A stretch of DNA of 54,457 nt. Origin: a virus. The position numbers and the translations under genes were made by a program. How positions within the stretch are numbered: the first letter of the stretch is position 1; every line of letters begins with the position of its first letter. The DNA lies in the IMG/VR virus record IMGVR_UViG_3300030294_000047, positions 1 through 54,457 of that record; one strand, given 5' to 3'. Shown in pieces: positions 17,999 to 27,106 of the stretch. The notes below the pieces were generated by a model that worked only from the letters and a program-made list of their open reading frames with translations, was not told where the DNA came from and did no database searches.

Positions 17999-18545
17999 TT
18001 CCATTGCTCGGATATTGGGTATTGACCCAGGTACAGCTCACTTTGGTATTTCATGTGTTAGCGTGGATATCAGATCTCTGGAGATAATCCAGACAGATGC
18101 TATTACATTGAGAGGGGATAAGTGTCCCTTGGATCAGTGGAAAGGCGAGATGTACGGGGATCGATACCCACGAATGGTTGGCATTAGCCGGATGTTCATG
18201 CGCGCATTAACTCAGTTGCAACCCAACTGTGTTGTGATGGAATCCGGCTTTTTCCACAGTCTTCATCCAGGCGCTTTTTTACCACTGACTGAAGTTCGTG
18301 TGATGGTTCAAGATACATTGCATGAGTTTGATCCGTGGTTGGAACTCCACACCATAGACCCATCATCGATCAAGAACGCAGTAGGTGCTCATGGAGCAGC
18401 GAAGAAGAATCCCGTTAAGGATTCAGTCGCAAAGATCTCTGAGCTCAACCTCAAACGCGGTATTGACCACTATGATGAACACTCCATTGATGCAATCGCT
18501 GTAGCGTACACTCACCTGTGCAGAATGCGGTTGTCGAGGATTTGA
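17973..18545 (+). CDS. RuvC-like Holliday junction resolvase, 190 aa
   Basis: An RNase H-fold nuclease that cuts branched DNA, here probably clearing recombination and replication junctions before packaging. The key acidic residues are visible: D18 in LGIDPGT, E90 in VVMESGFF and D173 in DEHSIDAIAVAYTH, the order seen in RuvC and phage RuvC-like enzymes. The length is normal for RuvC. The GTG start lies inside a hairpin and has a poor ribosome binding site, so the true start could be slightly downstream, but little sequence precedes D18. The stop is followed two bases later by the ATG of the spanin-like gene. Confidence 0.85.
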   Translation: MIRISNDGGSIARILGIDPGTAHFGISCVSVDIRSLEIIQTDAITLRGDKCPLDQWKGEMYGDRYPRMVGISRMFMRALTQLQPNCVVMESGFFHSLHPGAFLPLTEVRVMVQDTLHEFDPWLELHTIDPSSIKNAVGAHGAAKKNPVKDSVAKISELNLKRGIDHYDEHSIDAIAVAYTHLCRMRLSRI

Positions 18546-18547
18546 TC

Positions 18548-19105
18548 ATGACAGCAATTTTCACTTTTTTGTTCACGATAGGTAGAGCTATTGTGAAGTT
18601 CTTCTCCGATCTCACATTGGGAGAGAGGGTCGCCATTGTTATCTCGTTGGTTTTGATCTGCATGTCCTTGGTGACACACCACTACTACGAGAAAACGCTC
18701 GAGTTGCAAAAGTCAGTGGATGAGCTGACAACCAAGAAGCAAGAACTCGAACGTGACAATAAGCAACTTGCCCAAAGCATCGAGCTTTTGAAACAGTCTT
18801 CCAAGATCGATGATCGCGCCTGCAAGTTCGTTGCGCAAGAGCACGCCAAGATCGACTCCAAAGTCGACACCATCAAGAGTGCAGGTGAAGTTACCGAAAC
18901 GAAGATCAGAGCCAAGTACACCAAAACAGTAATAAAGAAAGTCTCTCCTCAATCGAGCGACATTGTCGCTGTTCAGGAAGAAGCTCCATCGGATGTAGTC
19001 AGTCCGAAAGATAAGGAAATCAGTGCAGTTCGAATAAAGACAGCCTGGAATGTCTATTGCTCCATGGATGGAGCATCAGCTTCTGCCTGTAAGAGCACGA
19101 ACTGA
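18548..19105 (+). CDS. Inner-membrane spanin-like protein (i-spanin candidate), 185 aa
   Basis: ATG at 18548 has GAGGAT upstream. Residues ~2-18 are hydrophobic, and ~28-47 form a clear membrane helix (VAIVISLVLICMSLVTHH). Residues ~48-85 are a charged coiled coil, and the remainder is periplasmic. This N-terminal anchor plus coil is the layout of Rz-type i-spanins. The next gene is a small Pro-containing lipoprotein of the Rz1 type. Together they would join inner and outer membranes in the last step of lysis. The two Cys residues near the C-terminus could form disulphides. Confidence 0.65.
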   Translation: MTAIFTFLFTIGRAIVKFFSDLTLGERVAIVISLVLICMSLVTHHYYEKTLELQKSVDELTTKKQELERDNKQLAQSIELLKQSSKIDDRACKFVAQEHAKIDSKVDTIKSAGEVTETKIRAKYTKTVIKKVSPQSSDIVAVQEEAPSDVVSPKDKEISAVRIKTAWNVYCSMDGASASACKSTN

Positions 19106-19144
19106 AACATCAGCACTCGTAACTAATCAAGGGAAAAAAGTATC

Positions 19145-19477
19145 ATGAAAACGTTCTACGTCAAGTTTACTTCTTTGTTTCTCATCAGTCTTGCTACACT
19201 GGTGCTCACGGGCTGTCAGACCGCCATTACCAAAACGGCTGAGGTCGATACGTCTTGGTATGTGCCCGAGGCATTGCTGATACCTTGCGTCACTCCCCAG
19301 CCACCGAACCAGGATGTCTACAACGGCCTCCCTCAGTGGGTGGACAAAGAAAAGATGTGGCTTGATACTTATTCCGAAGCAGTCAAGGCCATTGCCAATT
19401 GCAATGCTGACAAGAAAGCAATTGCGCAAGACCAGACACAACAAAAAGCTCTGCGGGATAAAGCCCGCAAGGACTGA
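19145..19477 (+). CDS. Outer-membrane lipoprotein, o-spanin candidate, 110 aa
   Basis: A lipoprotein signal is plain: a basic start, a hydrophobic stretch (FLISLATLVL) and lipobox LTGC with lipidated Cys at residue 24. The mature part is ~87 residues with a short Pro-rich stretch (CVTPQPPNQ) and a charged helical C-terminus. It follows directly after the i-spanin candidate, as Rz1 follows Rz. It is larger than classical Rz1 but within the range of separate-gene o-spanins. Two base pairs separate it from the next gene. Confidence 0.65.
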   Translation: MKTFYVKFTSLFLISLATLVLTGCQTAITKTAEVDTSWYVPEALLIPCVTPQPPNQDVYNGLPQWVDKEKMWLDTYSEAVKAIANCNADKKAIAQDQTQQKALRDKARKD

Positions 19478-19479
19478 AT

Positions 19480-19965
19480 ATGATTGTCAAACACTTCTTC
19501 GAAAGTTTTGAAAGAGATGACGTAATTGCCAAGAGTAAAGAAAACTGGCTAGCGGCATTCATGCTGGCCATCAATCACGCCATAACGGATCAGGAGCTGG
19601 ATCTGCCTCGTGTGACCGCAGCTACTAGCGGAATGGATCTGGAAGGTACATTCCGCAGTCTGCCTGAAGCCACGCAGGTTCGCATTCTATATGAAGTGAT
19701 TGTCAACCCGAAGAATCGCAGGCTAGGTGTTCGTAGTAAGGATGCAAAAGAAGATGCAATCCTGAGACGAGAAACCAGACAGTTTAAGCTGTTTCAGTTT
19801 CGGTTCATCAAGACAATCCTCTGGAGCTTATTTGCAGGATTCATTCTGCTAATAAGCATGAGTGTCTATTTGGCTATCTCGAGTGCCAAGGCACCCGATT
19901 CTGATCTGATCAGCAGCATCCTGAAAACAATCACGGAGTTGCTGAAGATAATCTTCTCAACATAA
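19480..19965 (+). CDS. Single-TM protein beside the spanin pair, 161 aa
   Basis: The first ~110 residues are soluble and charged. Residues ~113-134 are a membrane helix (ILWSLFAGFILLISMSVYLA), and the last ~27 residues carry a second amphipathic helix (ISSILKTITELLKIIF). It starts right after the lipoprotein stop. A holin or lysis-regulator role is possible from position, but the long soluble N-terminus is unlike common holins and no family is recognised. Confidence 0.7.
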   Translation: MIVKHFFESFERDDVIAKSKENWLAAFMLAINHAITDQELDLPRVTAATSGMDLEGTFRSLPEATQVRILYEVIVNPKNRRLGVRSKDAKEDAILRRETRQFKLFQFRFIKTILWSLFAGFILLISMSVYLAISSAKAPDSDLISSILKTITELLKIIFST

Positions 19966-19975
19966 GGAGCCACCC

Positions 19976-20758
19976 ATGCGTGGTATCAGACAACTGCTTC
20001 GCCCCTCTTTGGAGAGCGATGATAAGACCATCGAACACGAAGACGAGCGAGTTTTCTACGGCCGCATGAAGGATGTGAGTCAGCTTCAAGGTGCTTCTTC
20101 GATGGAACAGCAAGAGCAATATGAGGTGAAGGTTGAAAAGTCCGAACACAACCTCATCGGCGGACGAATGCGTGTTCGTAAAGCTGTTGCCAAGGGTAGC
20201 ACCGAACCCACATTCACCTTTACCATCAAGACTGCTTCCCCCAAGGGTGGTGACAATGAAACCAATGCGCCTTCCACTGAGCAGATGTTCACTCAGTTCA
20301 AGGGCATGTGCGAAGCTGGGATGATGAAGGATCGCTACACGTTCAAGGTGGGTGATAGCGATGCCTTGAAGTGGGAAGTGGATGTTTATCCGGGTCCCAA
20401 TGGTCAATACCAGCCCTGGGTACGCATCGAGCTGGAAGTGCAGGATTTCCAAGGTGAGATTCCTGAACTCCCGATCGATCTTGAAGAAGCTATCGTGGCT
20501 CCTGCTGAACAGCAGACTCCTGAAGAGAAAGCCAAGATCAAGACGCTCTTCGAGACGGTCTTCCTTCGTCCGAATCCGTATCTGGGTCTCAAAGGCGTGG
20601 AGAATCCCGATATCGAGGACAATGAACCCAGGCCTGATCCTCAGTCCAGCACTGAACCGGAACCTGATTCCAACAAGGATGACGATGAAGGTGATGACAA
20701 GGACAAGGGCGAGAACAAGCCTGATGACGATGGTGAAGGCGAAGACAAGTCTGAATAA
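19976..20758 (+). CDS. CYTH-like (triphosphate tunnel) domain protein with acidic tail, 260 aa
   Basis: Residues ~47-160 have the CYTH pattern of alternating charged residues on beta strands: YEVKVEK near 49, RMRVRKA near 64-70, FTFTIKT near 80-86, KDRYTF near 118, KWEVDVYPG at 132-140 and WVRIELEV at 148-155. CYTH proteins bind triphosphates or nucleotides in a tunnel. The first strand has EVKVEK rather than the standard ExExK, so catalysis is uncertain. The last ~55 residues are a highly acidic disordered tail (DDDEGDDKDKGENK). AAGGAG precedes the ATG. Confidence 0.6.
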   Translation: MRGIRQLLRPSLESDDKTIEHEDERVFYGRMKDVSQLQGASSMEQQEQYEVKVEKSEHNLIGGRMRVRKAVAKGSTEPTFTFTIKTASPKGGDNETNAPSTEQMFTQFKGMCEAGMMKDRYTFKVGDSDALKWEVDVYPGPNGQYQPWVRIELEVQDFQGEIPELPIDLEEAIVAPAEQQTPEEKAKIKTLFETVFLRPNPYLGLKGVENPDIEDNEPRPDPQSSTEPEPDSNKDDDEGDDKDKGENKPDDDGEGEDKSE

Positions 20759-20768
20759 GACAGCATAT

Positions 20769-20805
20769 CCCTACTACCGGATGCTCGAAGCATCCGGTAG
20801 TAGGG
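20769..20805. terminator. Bidirectional terminator between convergent genes
   Basis: A perfect 16-bp stem (CCCTACTACCGGATGC with its complement) has a five-base loop. GCATAT on the left and TATTTGCCG on the right give the flanking pattern seen at 6920-6968. It separates the CYTH-like gene (plus) from the transglycosylase (minus) with 10-12 bases to spare on each side. Confidence 0.85.
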
Positions 20806-20816
20806 TATTTGCCGTA

Positions 20817-21824
20817 TCAGATTTCGTGCAGGTATCTGGCATACTTGGGTCGACGAATCAATCGAACATTCCGCACATGTTCAAGATTAATGTCGTAAGC
20901 AGAACGAGTTCCATAAATGGGAGTCTTCGACTTAACGAGATAATTCGCGACATTGCCGAACCAGACATCGGGATTGCATCCTTTCTTGAGTGCACAGACC
21001 CTCCTGGATTTGATCACGTCATTGGGACCACCGTTGTAGGCACTGTCAGCAAAGTCCAGACCATTCACGCCCAATTTGCGAAAGGGGCGATAGGCGTCTT
21101 TGGACAATATGACGAGAGAACGAATCTGAAGATCGGGACGTTCGTAGATGTTGCTCCACGTCATCTCACCCAGAGCTTCCTTATGCTGCTGCCGCAAGGT
21201 AGCGAGCATATCCATTCGCAGACTGCCATCCTTACGGTAAGCACGAGTGATCTGACCGATGCCGGCGCCTTCTTCACGAGAAGTTTTCAGACGAGCCTTC
21301 GGATTCATGCACTTCGGTGACTTGAGAGAGACACATGATTCCTGTTCAGCCAGAGCGCGAAGAGTGGAAGGTTGAGGGTGATCGCTCCACCAGCGCTGCT
21401 GTTCGGCCTTGATGGTGGGTTCGATCTTGTAGAAGTTCGGCGGGAACTGATCCGCCGCCATCGTGACCCTGGCAAACAGACCAATGAAGAAGATCGTGGC
21501 CAGAGTCTTGGCTAGAACAACCAGACCAGAGCCGACGTTCTTATCATTCAGAGCCGAGTCCATGTGGGTGCGGGTATCCGCTTCCTTATAGTCATAGACC
21601 ATCTTGACTGCAAGCACACCCAGAGCAATTGCCCAGAAGGTCTGAAGGATCGAAACACCCGAAGCAAGCATCGAGTCACCGGTCTTGTCGAAGAAATGTT
21701 TCGTGACATAGATACCGACCAGACACGCGACAGTCAGACTGATGGTGCGGTATCGTTTCACACTGGAAGATGCTCTGACGAAGAAGCTCTTCAGAGAGTC
21801 ATTGATTGATGCAAGAAAACTCAT
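20817..21824 (-). CDS. Membrane-anchored lytic transglycosylase, 335 aa
   Basis: Three hydrophobic segments at ~29-44, ~56-77 and ~100-121 precede a lysozyme-like SLT domain from ~135. The catalytic Glu is E162 in AEQESC, the usual ES motif. The supporting motifs GAGIGQIT (~186-193) and SAYNGGPNDV are present. It cleaves peptidoglycan glycan strands. Membrane segments plus SLT suggest either a membrane-held endolysin or a virion enzyme used during DNA entry. ATG at 21824 has AAAGAGGA upstream; the frame can be extended 16 residues further, but without a good site. It lies close to the spanin-like genes on the opposite strand, which favours a lysis role. Confidence 0.8.
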   Translation of the reverse strand: MSFLASINDSLKSFFVRASSSVKRYRTISLTVACLVGIYVTKHFFDKTGDSMLASGVSILQTFWAIALGVLAVKMVYDYKEADTRTHMDSALNDKNVGSGLVVLAKTLATIFFIGLFARVTMAADQFPPNFYKIEPTIKAEQQRWWSDHPQPSTLRALAEQESCVSLKSPKCMNPKARLKTSREEGAGIGQITRAYRKDGSLRMDMLATLRQQHKEALGEMTWSNIYERPDLQIRSLVILSKDAYRPFRKLGVNGLDFADSAYNGGPNDVIKSRRVCALKKGCNPDVWFGNVANYLVKSKTPIYGTRSAYDINLEHVRNVRLIRRPKYARYLHEI

Positions 21825-21879
21825 TTGTGGTTCCTCTTTCTGTTGTATAACACTTTTTAGTGACCGATACAAGCCCTAG

Positions 21880-21935
21880 GAGACGTTTAAATGTCTAAGA
21901 CCACTAAGTGTGTATCTAAAACATAAAAACGTCTC
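21880..21935. other. Inverted repeat in the gap before the transglycosylase gene
   Basis: GAGACGTTT (21880-21888) and AAACGTCTC (21927-21935) are perfect inverted copies separated by 38 bases. The gap lies between the start of the minus-strand transglycosylase and the end of the minus-strand fibre gene. It could be a weak terminator or an operator for the transglycosylase. Confidence 0.35.
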
Positions 21936-21950
21936 TAAGAGCTCATATTG

Positions 21951-24269
21951 TTAGTAATAGGAATAATTACCAACAGGCCAGTATTGCTTCTTGAGTTGAA
22001 CTTTGAGTTTGGCTGTGAATGAGCCACCCGATGGTTCAAACATGCGGCAACTGCCAATGTTCACCAGCCTATTACCAGATCCAAACTGCAGACTGATATC
22101 GGCGATGGTCTTATCCACACCATCACCACAGACTGTCGGATTGCTGTCCGCAAAGAACGTGCCCGATCCACTCCCACCATCTGTTTCACTCTGATAGAAC
22201 GAGTTCACATACACGTCCTTGGTGAAAGACCTGAATGCGTTGTACGCCACACCATTGATGGTCACTGTGCCTGCCACCAATGAAGATGTGGCAATCGCCG
22301 AGCTCTGGGTATTGTCGTATGTGCCGGACTCATACACATACGTACTGGGATTACTTGCTGCGGTGAAACTATCCCAGGCACTACTGTTGGGATCAACGAT
22401 GTTGAACGAATACCCGCTACTGTCCCCACCAAACCAATGGTCGATGTTGTACTTGATCCCGTACGTCATACTTCGGAAAGTAGTGTCGCCACTGAAGCCC
22501 GTCACATCAAACTGACTGGCTGAAAACCCAGCAATATTCAAATAGTACATCACCAGATACTTGTAGTGATTCTCATTTGTATATTTGATGTATGAGACAT
22601 CAGGTGAGATTTCGAAGTTCACTTGATAGGGAACAGGGGTGTAGTCAGCCAGTGTGGTAAACTGCACCTCATCAGACCAATCGCTCGTATAGCCATCAGA
22701 CGACTTGTACTGAATGGCTGCCTTATACGTCTTACCAGCGGAGACACTCAAGTCAAAGGTCGGGCCTTTGCTACCATGGGTGCTTGACCAGTTATCAGCA
22801 CCACTGACAAAAACTACAGCAGTGGGATTACTGACATCGTAATACTTCGCCACATACTGCTTGAAAGTGCCGGTGGTGTCATTGGTCATAGCAAAATCAC
22901 TACCAGAGCAATGAGCAGTCGGAGTGTAGATGTCCTGGGTCAGAGACAACACGGGTTTGTTAACCGAAATGACCGGCACGGGAGTAGGATCAGGTGTAGG
23001 GTCAGGTGGTGGCGTCACTACGTATGTAACCTTGGTTTTGACAGACACCACTGCCGACCACTGAGTCCAGCCATATTGAACACCACGATACCTCACCTTA
23101 GCATCAAACTGGGTATCAAGTGCCAGATTCGTTAACGTGGTAGATGGCAGTGTTCCATTAACCAATGAGACAGTCTGGTCATAAATCACTACGCCTGTCG
23201 CTGTATTGGTCACCATCAACTCAGCCTGGTCACCGGTGTCACTACCGTTTGTCACAGCGAATGCTGAACCCGAATACGTGACCGTAGGTTCAGTATCGAA
23301 CAGATTGGCATAGACGGTAGGCGTAGCCAGTGCACCGCCCTTCACTTTCAAAGGCAGAGTCCTTGATGCAGAATCGCAGATGATGGTGTATTGATAATCA
23401 CCAGCAGGCATGGATGCAGGAATGTTGATAGCAAAACCATCATTGCCATAGTTGTCTTCATTCCAGGAGAACCAAGACACCGTAGCACCATCCATCGAGA
23501 CCGAATAGACGCTTCGATTATCGAAGTTGGTGATCTGGAACTTGGCAGCGGTTCCTTGATACACCTCCACAGCACCTGAGACAGAGGTCGTATTACTGGC
23601 AGAGAGTTTGTTGAGAAACCGCTCTTCCATTTCAGGACGCGTGTATTCCTGATACTTTTCATAGTACAGGTCACTGTGATCGTGGCTGAGGACGTGCTTC
23701 GACAGATAATCCTGCATGCGTTTCTTCAGCAGATCCAGAGTAGGATCGATGCCAATCACAGTAGCATCTGCGATACCCCTGAGCACAGACACAATGTACT
23801 CCATCCCATACACATCCAGGCCACCATCGTGTAGGTGATGCACCGGTTGATAGGCGAGAGGCTTGTTAACCACACTGGTATTCCAGTTAGCCGCCTGGTG
23901 CCCTATCTTTTCGTTTGCGACTTGTTGGCGAAGAAGCTTCTGGTTGACATTGACAGGTCCACCTACTGCCTGATAGCTAATGATCGCCTTTGTTTCTTGT
24001 GTAAATGCAGTAATGACAATGCCCGTGAGCACTTCCTTACCAGTTCTTTTCGATAGGTAGGAGTCAATACCAGCAGGCACATAATCGACGCCACGCACCA
24101 GTCTAACACCACCAACCACCACATCAATTGGCTTTCCATAAAACGGTCCCCAGTCAGCACCGACCAAATAACTGCCGCTGCCAACAAGTTCTTGCTCTTC
24201 ATCCTTGATCAGGTTAGTCGCTGCTTTCCCGGTATAGTCAAGAGGCAAGACAATGCTTGTTTGTGACAT
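21951..24269 (-). CDS. Fibre/adhesin protein with Ig/FN3-like domains, 772 aa
   Basis: The N-terminal ~180 residues share a pattern with the proteins at 24370 and 28467 (LPLDYTGKAATNLIKDEE, DWGPFYGKPI, HHLHDGG), probably the virion-attachment domain. A second shared domain ends CDSASRTLPLKV. FN3/Ig-like repeats follow (QFDAKVRYRGVQYGWTQW), then a Pro/Asp/Thr hinge (PPDPTPDPTPVP), another FN3-like unit and a C-terminal beta-rich domain. ATG at 24269 (MSQTS) has GAAGGAA upstream. A host-surface binding role is inferred from this modular build. The final domain differs from the neighbours and could set receptor choice. Confidence 0.75.
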   Translation of the reverse strand: MSQTSIVLPLDYTGKAATNLIKDEEQELVGSGSYLVGADWGPFYGKPIDVVVGGVRLVRGVDYVPAGIDSYLSKRTGKEVLTGIVITAFTQETKAIISYQAVGGPVNVNQKLLRQQVANEKIGHQAANWNTSVVNKPLAYQPVHHLHDGGLDVYGMEYIVSVLRGIADATVIGIDPTLDLLKKRMQDYLSKHVLSHDHSDLYYEKYQEYTRPEMEERFLNKLSASNTTSVSGAVEVYQGTAAKFQITNFDNRSVYSVSMDGATVSWFSWNEDNYGNDGFAINIPASMPAGDYQYTIICDSASRTLPLKVKGGALATPTVYANLFDTEPTVTYSGSAFAVTNGSDTGDQAELMVTNTATGVVIYDQTVSLVNGTLPSTTLTNLALDTQFDAKVRYRGVQYGWTQWSAVVSVKTKVTYVVTPPPDPTPDPTPVPVISVNKPVLSLTQDIYTPTAHCSGSDFAMTNDTTGTFKQYVAKYYDVSNPTAVVFVSGADNWSSTHGSKGPTFDLSVSAGKTYKAAIQYKSSDGYTSDWSDEVQFTTLADYTPVPYQVNFEISPDVSYIKYTNENHYKYLVMYYLNIAGFSASQFDVTGFSGDTTFRSMTYGIKYNIDHWFGGDSSGYSFNIVDPNSSAWDSFTAASNPSTYVYESGTYDNTQSSAIATSSLVAGTVTINGVAYNAFRSFTKDVYVNSFYQSETDGGSGSGTFFADSNPTVCGDGVDKTIADISLQFGSGNRLVNIGSCRMFEPSGGSFTAKLKVQLKKQYWPVGNYSYY

Positions 24270-24323
24270 GTTCATTCCTTCATTCATTCGTGAACTCAGA
24301 TGATTTGAAATGAAGCATAAAAG

Positions 24324-24357
24324 ACTACACTGGGAGGTATTATCCTCCCAGTGTAGT
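24324..24357 (-). terminator. Terminator after the second fibre gene
   Basis: A perfect 14-bp stem (ACTACACTGGGAGG with CCTCCCAGTGTAGT) has a six-base loop. On the minus strand it is followed by CTTTTATG. It lies 13 bases past the stop of the gene at 24370. Confidence 0.8.
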
Positions 24358-24369
24358 ATGTATTACTTC

Positions 24370-27054
24370 TTAACTGTTATTGGAGATAGAGGCAGTCACA
24401 CCCATACTGAAAGTTTCAGTCAGAGTGCTTCCAGTGCCATTAACTCGATTGATGCTCACCGTAACGGTGTCGTTAAAGGTCTCTTCCGTCGCAGAGTTGC
24501 TGGTGGTGTTGATGCTGAACGACGCAGACCCCAAAGAAGTCCAGTTGACAGCATTGTTGAGCACCGTGGTGTTGGATGGCACGAATGCCCCACCGCGAGA
24601 GATCTTCACCTGGAACTCATCAGCATTGGGCGTACCACCAGTACACCACGTACCAGTCGCAATAATGCCACCACCCTTGCTAACTGACCACGTCCCGTTC
24701 ACACTGATGTAGAACTCCACTGACGGGTCCATGTCATCCAGTCTGTATGGACCACTTGTACCCAGGCTAGACTTCAGAACAGCAGAGGAGCTGTTTCCAG
24801 CAGTCGTCGTAAAGATCACATTCAACCAGCCGGTGTAATACGACACACCACCTTGAGTAATCTTGCAGCGATAAGAACCCGTGACTGTTGCATCATCACC
24901 ATACTTCCAGTTATACGTAAACGTGGTCGCTTGCGATGTCTGGTTGTTGATGGTGAACTGAGTACCACCGCCGTATTCCCACGTGTAACTGCACGAGTCA
25001 GCGTTGTAGGGTCCAGGGATGGCTCTGATGCTACCGCTCTGAATAGCCATCGAACTACCAGGAGTAGCCGATACCACTGCCGCGGTTGTGATGGGTGTCT
25101 TCTCGATCGTCGCACTCAGAAGAGGGTACTGGAATGTGCCGACCACTGCGCTACCAGAACCAGACACCACCTTAACAGACGGAGTCTCCCAATAAACAGG
25201 AGAACCTGCCGCATTGATCTCCATGATCGTGCAAGCCCAATATGCAGTGGCATTCCCACTTCCAGAGAAGTAAGCCGCAGCAGTGTTCGGGGAATTACAC
25301 GCGATGCTGGAGTCACCCGAGACATAATGCCAATGATACGTCTGGGCGCCCGATGCATTGGATGGCGCAGGAGAAGCTGTTACGGTAGGAGGCTGACCAC
25401 CACCCGAAGTTGCCACATTGACCGTTCCGATGTCGGTAGTGGCACCCGTCATCGCCACAAAGGCCGCTCTGGTTTTGAATACGGCATAATCGGACCAATC
25501 AGAATACTCACCAGAGGCACCCTTGAAGCGTGCCGAAATTCGATAACTGGTATCGAGCTTGAGGGTCTCGCTGAAAGACGGTGCGGTAGAGCCATTGCAC
25601 AGTCTGTCATAGGCAGTGATCTGAGGCAGCCACGAGTCAGCCAGTGCGACTATGTAGTCGTAGCTGTATGGCGTATCCGATCCAGAGCTCAGTTTGAACT
25701 GACTCATCTGGAATGCAACCGATGCATCAACGGTCGAAGGAGTGGCCGTGATAGTAGGTTTCTCAATCGTCGCAGACACCACAATTACATACGTGTCCTT
25801 GGTAGTGACACTGATCGGATCAGACCAGTCACTCCAGCCCAGAGTTGCTCCCTTATAGCGCACCTTTGCAGAGAACGTCGTAGAGACAGGCAGACCAGTG
25901 AGCGTGATGGTGCCACCATTAGTGCCAGCGATGGTCTGATGATAGTACTCGGCACCGGTGCTGGTATTGGTAACTACCCACTCACCTGCAGCCAGCGTAT
26001 CGGTGTTACCAGCCTTCACGCTGAAGTTTGAGCCAGCAATTACCCAGGTCGGATCACTGTCGTACAACGTGCCAGAGAGTGCAGGTTTGTTTATGCCAGT
26101 ATCAGTGATCATCAGCGGGATAACTCGACTGGACGAATTACACTTGATTGTCAAGTTCTGGGAACCCAACGGCATGTTGTCCGGGATGGTCAGCATGAAT
26201 GCGCTGTTACCCTTGGTCTGATCAGTTGGCCAAGAGTAAAAAGACACTGCTCCGCCATCGAGTACAGCGCTGTAGCTGCTGTAAATGTCGTAGTTGGTGA
26301 TGTGAAAACTACCCGTAGCCCCACGGGGCAAACTGGTCGGTCCATCGATCGTAATGGCATTGGAGTAGTCGGTGCGCTTCAGATATCGATCATCGGCTTC
26401 CTGCTTTGTCCAAACTTCACCCTTGGTGTAATACAGCCAATCGTGATCGTGACTGACCTTGTGAGTCGCCATCAGGTTGTCGATGTAGTTGCGCAAAGCA
26501 TCGAGCGCATTCACATTGCCATTGAGAATGGCCTGACGGATGTCTTCGAGCACATATACCAGATACTCAAAGCCATAGCTATCACCGATATCGTGCAAGT
26601 GATGCCCGACAGGAAAGAGGTTGGGTTTACCAACAATCTCTCCATAGTTGAAGACACGAGTATCCACATCCACTGTGGCAATCATGTCAATCAAAGCTTG
26701 CACCATCAGGATGTACGGTCCACCGGTCATCTGACCAGAGAACTGAATGTTATTGGAGACAGCCGGATCAATGATCGCAACTGCACCACAAACATCCTGA
26801 CCTGACCTGGCAGTAGCCGATGCCACGGACTGGATGGGCAGATACTGAACTCGAGGAGTCAGAGTTTTTCCAGTGCTCGCATCAACCAAAGTGATCGTAT
26901 CGCCAAAGAAGGGACCGTAGTCAGGAACGAACACTCGGTTGGTGTGCGGCACGAGTGTATGGGGCTCTCCACTGACAAAGTTGTCAGCGCTCTTCCCCGT
27001 CAAGTCAAGCGGATAGCGCAAGATCTTTTTGCCCACGTAATCATCGTCGGACAT
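24370..27054 (-). CDS. Fibre/adhesin protein with Ig/FN3-like domains, 894 aa
   Basis: A close relative in layout of the protein at 21951. Its N-terminal attachment segment has YPLDLTGKSADNFVSGE, DYGPFFGDTI and HHLHDIGDSYGFEYL. A second domain ends CNSSSRVIPLMI. FN3-like repeats contain FSAKVRYKGATLGWSDW, and further FN3/Ig units follow (YRISARFKGASGEYSDW). The C-terminal third is Ser/Thr/Gly-rich beta sequence. GGAG precedes the ATG at 27054. The pair looks like a gene duplication followed by divergence of the outer domains, as expected for host-recognition proteins. Confidence 0.75.
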   Translation of the reverse strand: MSDDDYVGKKILRYPLDLTGKSADNFVSGEPHTLVPHTNRVFVPDYGPFFGDTITLVDASTGKTLTPRVQYLPIQSVASATARSGQDVCGAVAIIDPAVSNNIQFSGQMTGGPYILMVQALIDMIATVDVDTRVFNYGEIVGKPNLFPVGHHLHDIGDSYGFEYLVYVLEDIRQAILNGNVNALDALRNYIDNLMATHKVSHDHDWLYYTKGEVWTKQEADDRYLKRTDYSNAITIDGPTSLPRGATGSFHITNYDIYSSYSAVLDGGAVSFYSWPTDQTKGNSAFMLTIPDNMPLGSQNLTIKCNSSSRVIPLMITDTGINKPALSGTLYDSDPTWVIAGSNFSVKAGNTDTLAAGEWVVTNTSTGAEYYHQTIAGTNGGTITLTGLPVSTTFSAKVRYKGATLGWSDWSDPISVTTKDTYVIVVSATIEKPTITATPSTVDASVAFQMSQFKLSSGSDTPYSYDYIVALADSWLPQITAYDRLCNGSTAPSFSETLKLDTSYRISARFKGASGEYSDWSDYAVFKTRAAFVAMTGATTDIGTVNVATSGGGQPPTVTASPAPSNASGAQTYHWHYVSGDSSIACNSPNTAAAYFSGSGNATAYWACTIMEINAAGSPVYWETPSVKVVSGSGSAVVGTFQYPLLSATIEKTPITTAAVVSATPGSSMAIQSGSIRAIPGPYNADSCSYTWEYGGGTQFTINNQTSQATTFTYNWKYGDDATVTGSYRCKITQGGVSYYTGWLNVIFTTTAGNSSSAVLKSSLGTSGPYRLDDMDPSVEFYISVNGTWSVSKGGGIIATGTWCTGGTPNADEFQVKISRGGAFVPSNTTVLNNAVNWTSLGSASFSINTTSNSATEETFNDTVTVSINRVNGTGSTLTETFSMGVTASISNNS

Positions 27055-27106
27055 ATGCTACTCCGTTAAAAAGTTTGAGATAACCAGATGATTTCCGATA
27101 CCTGGT

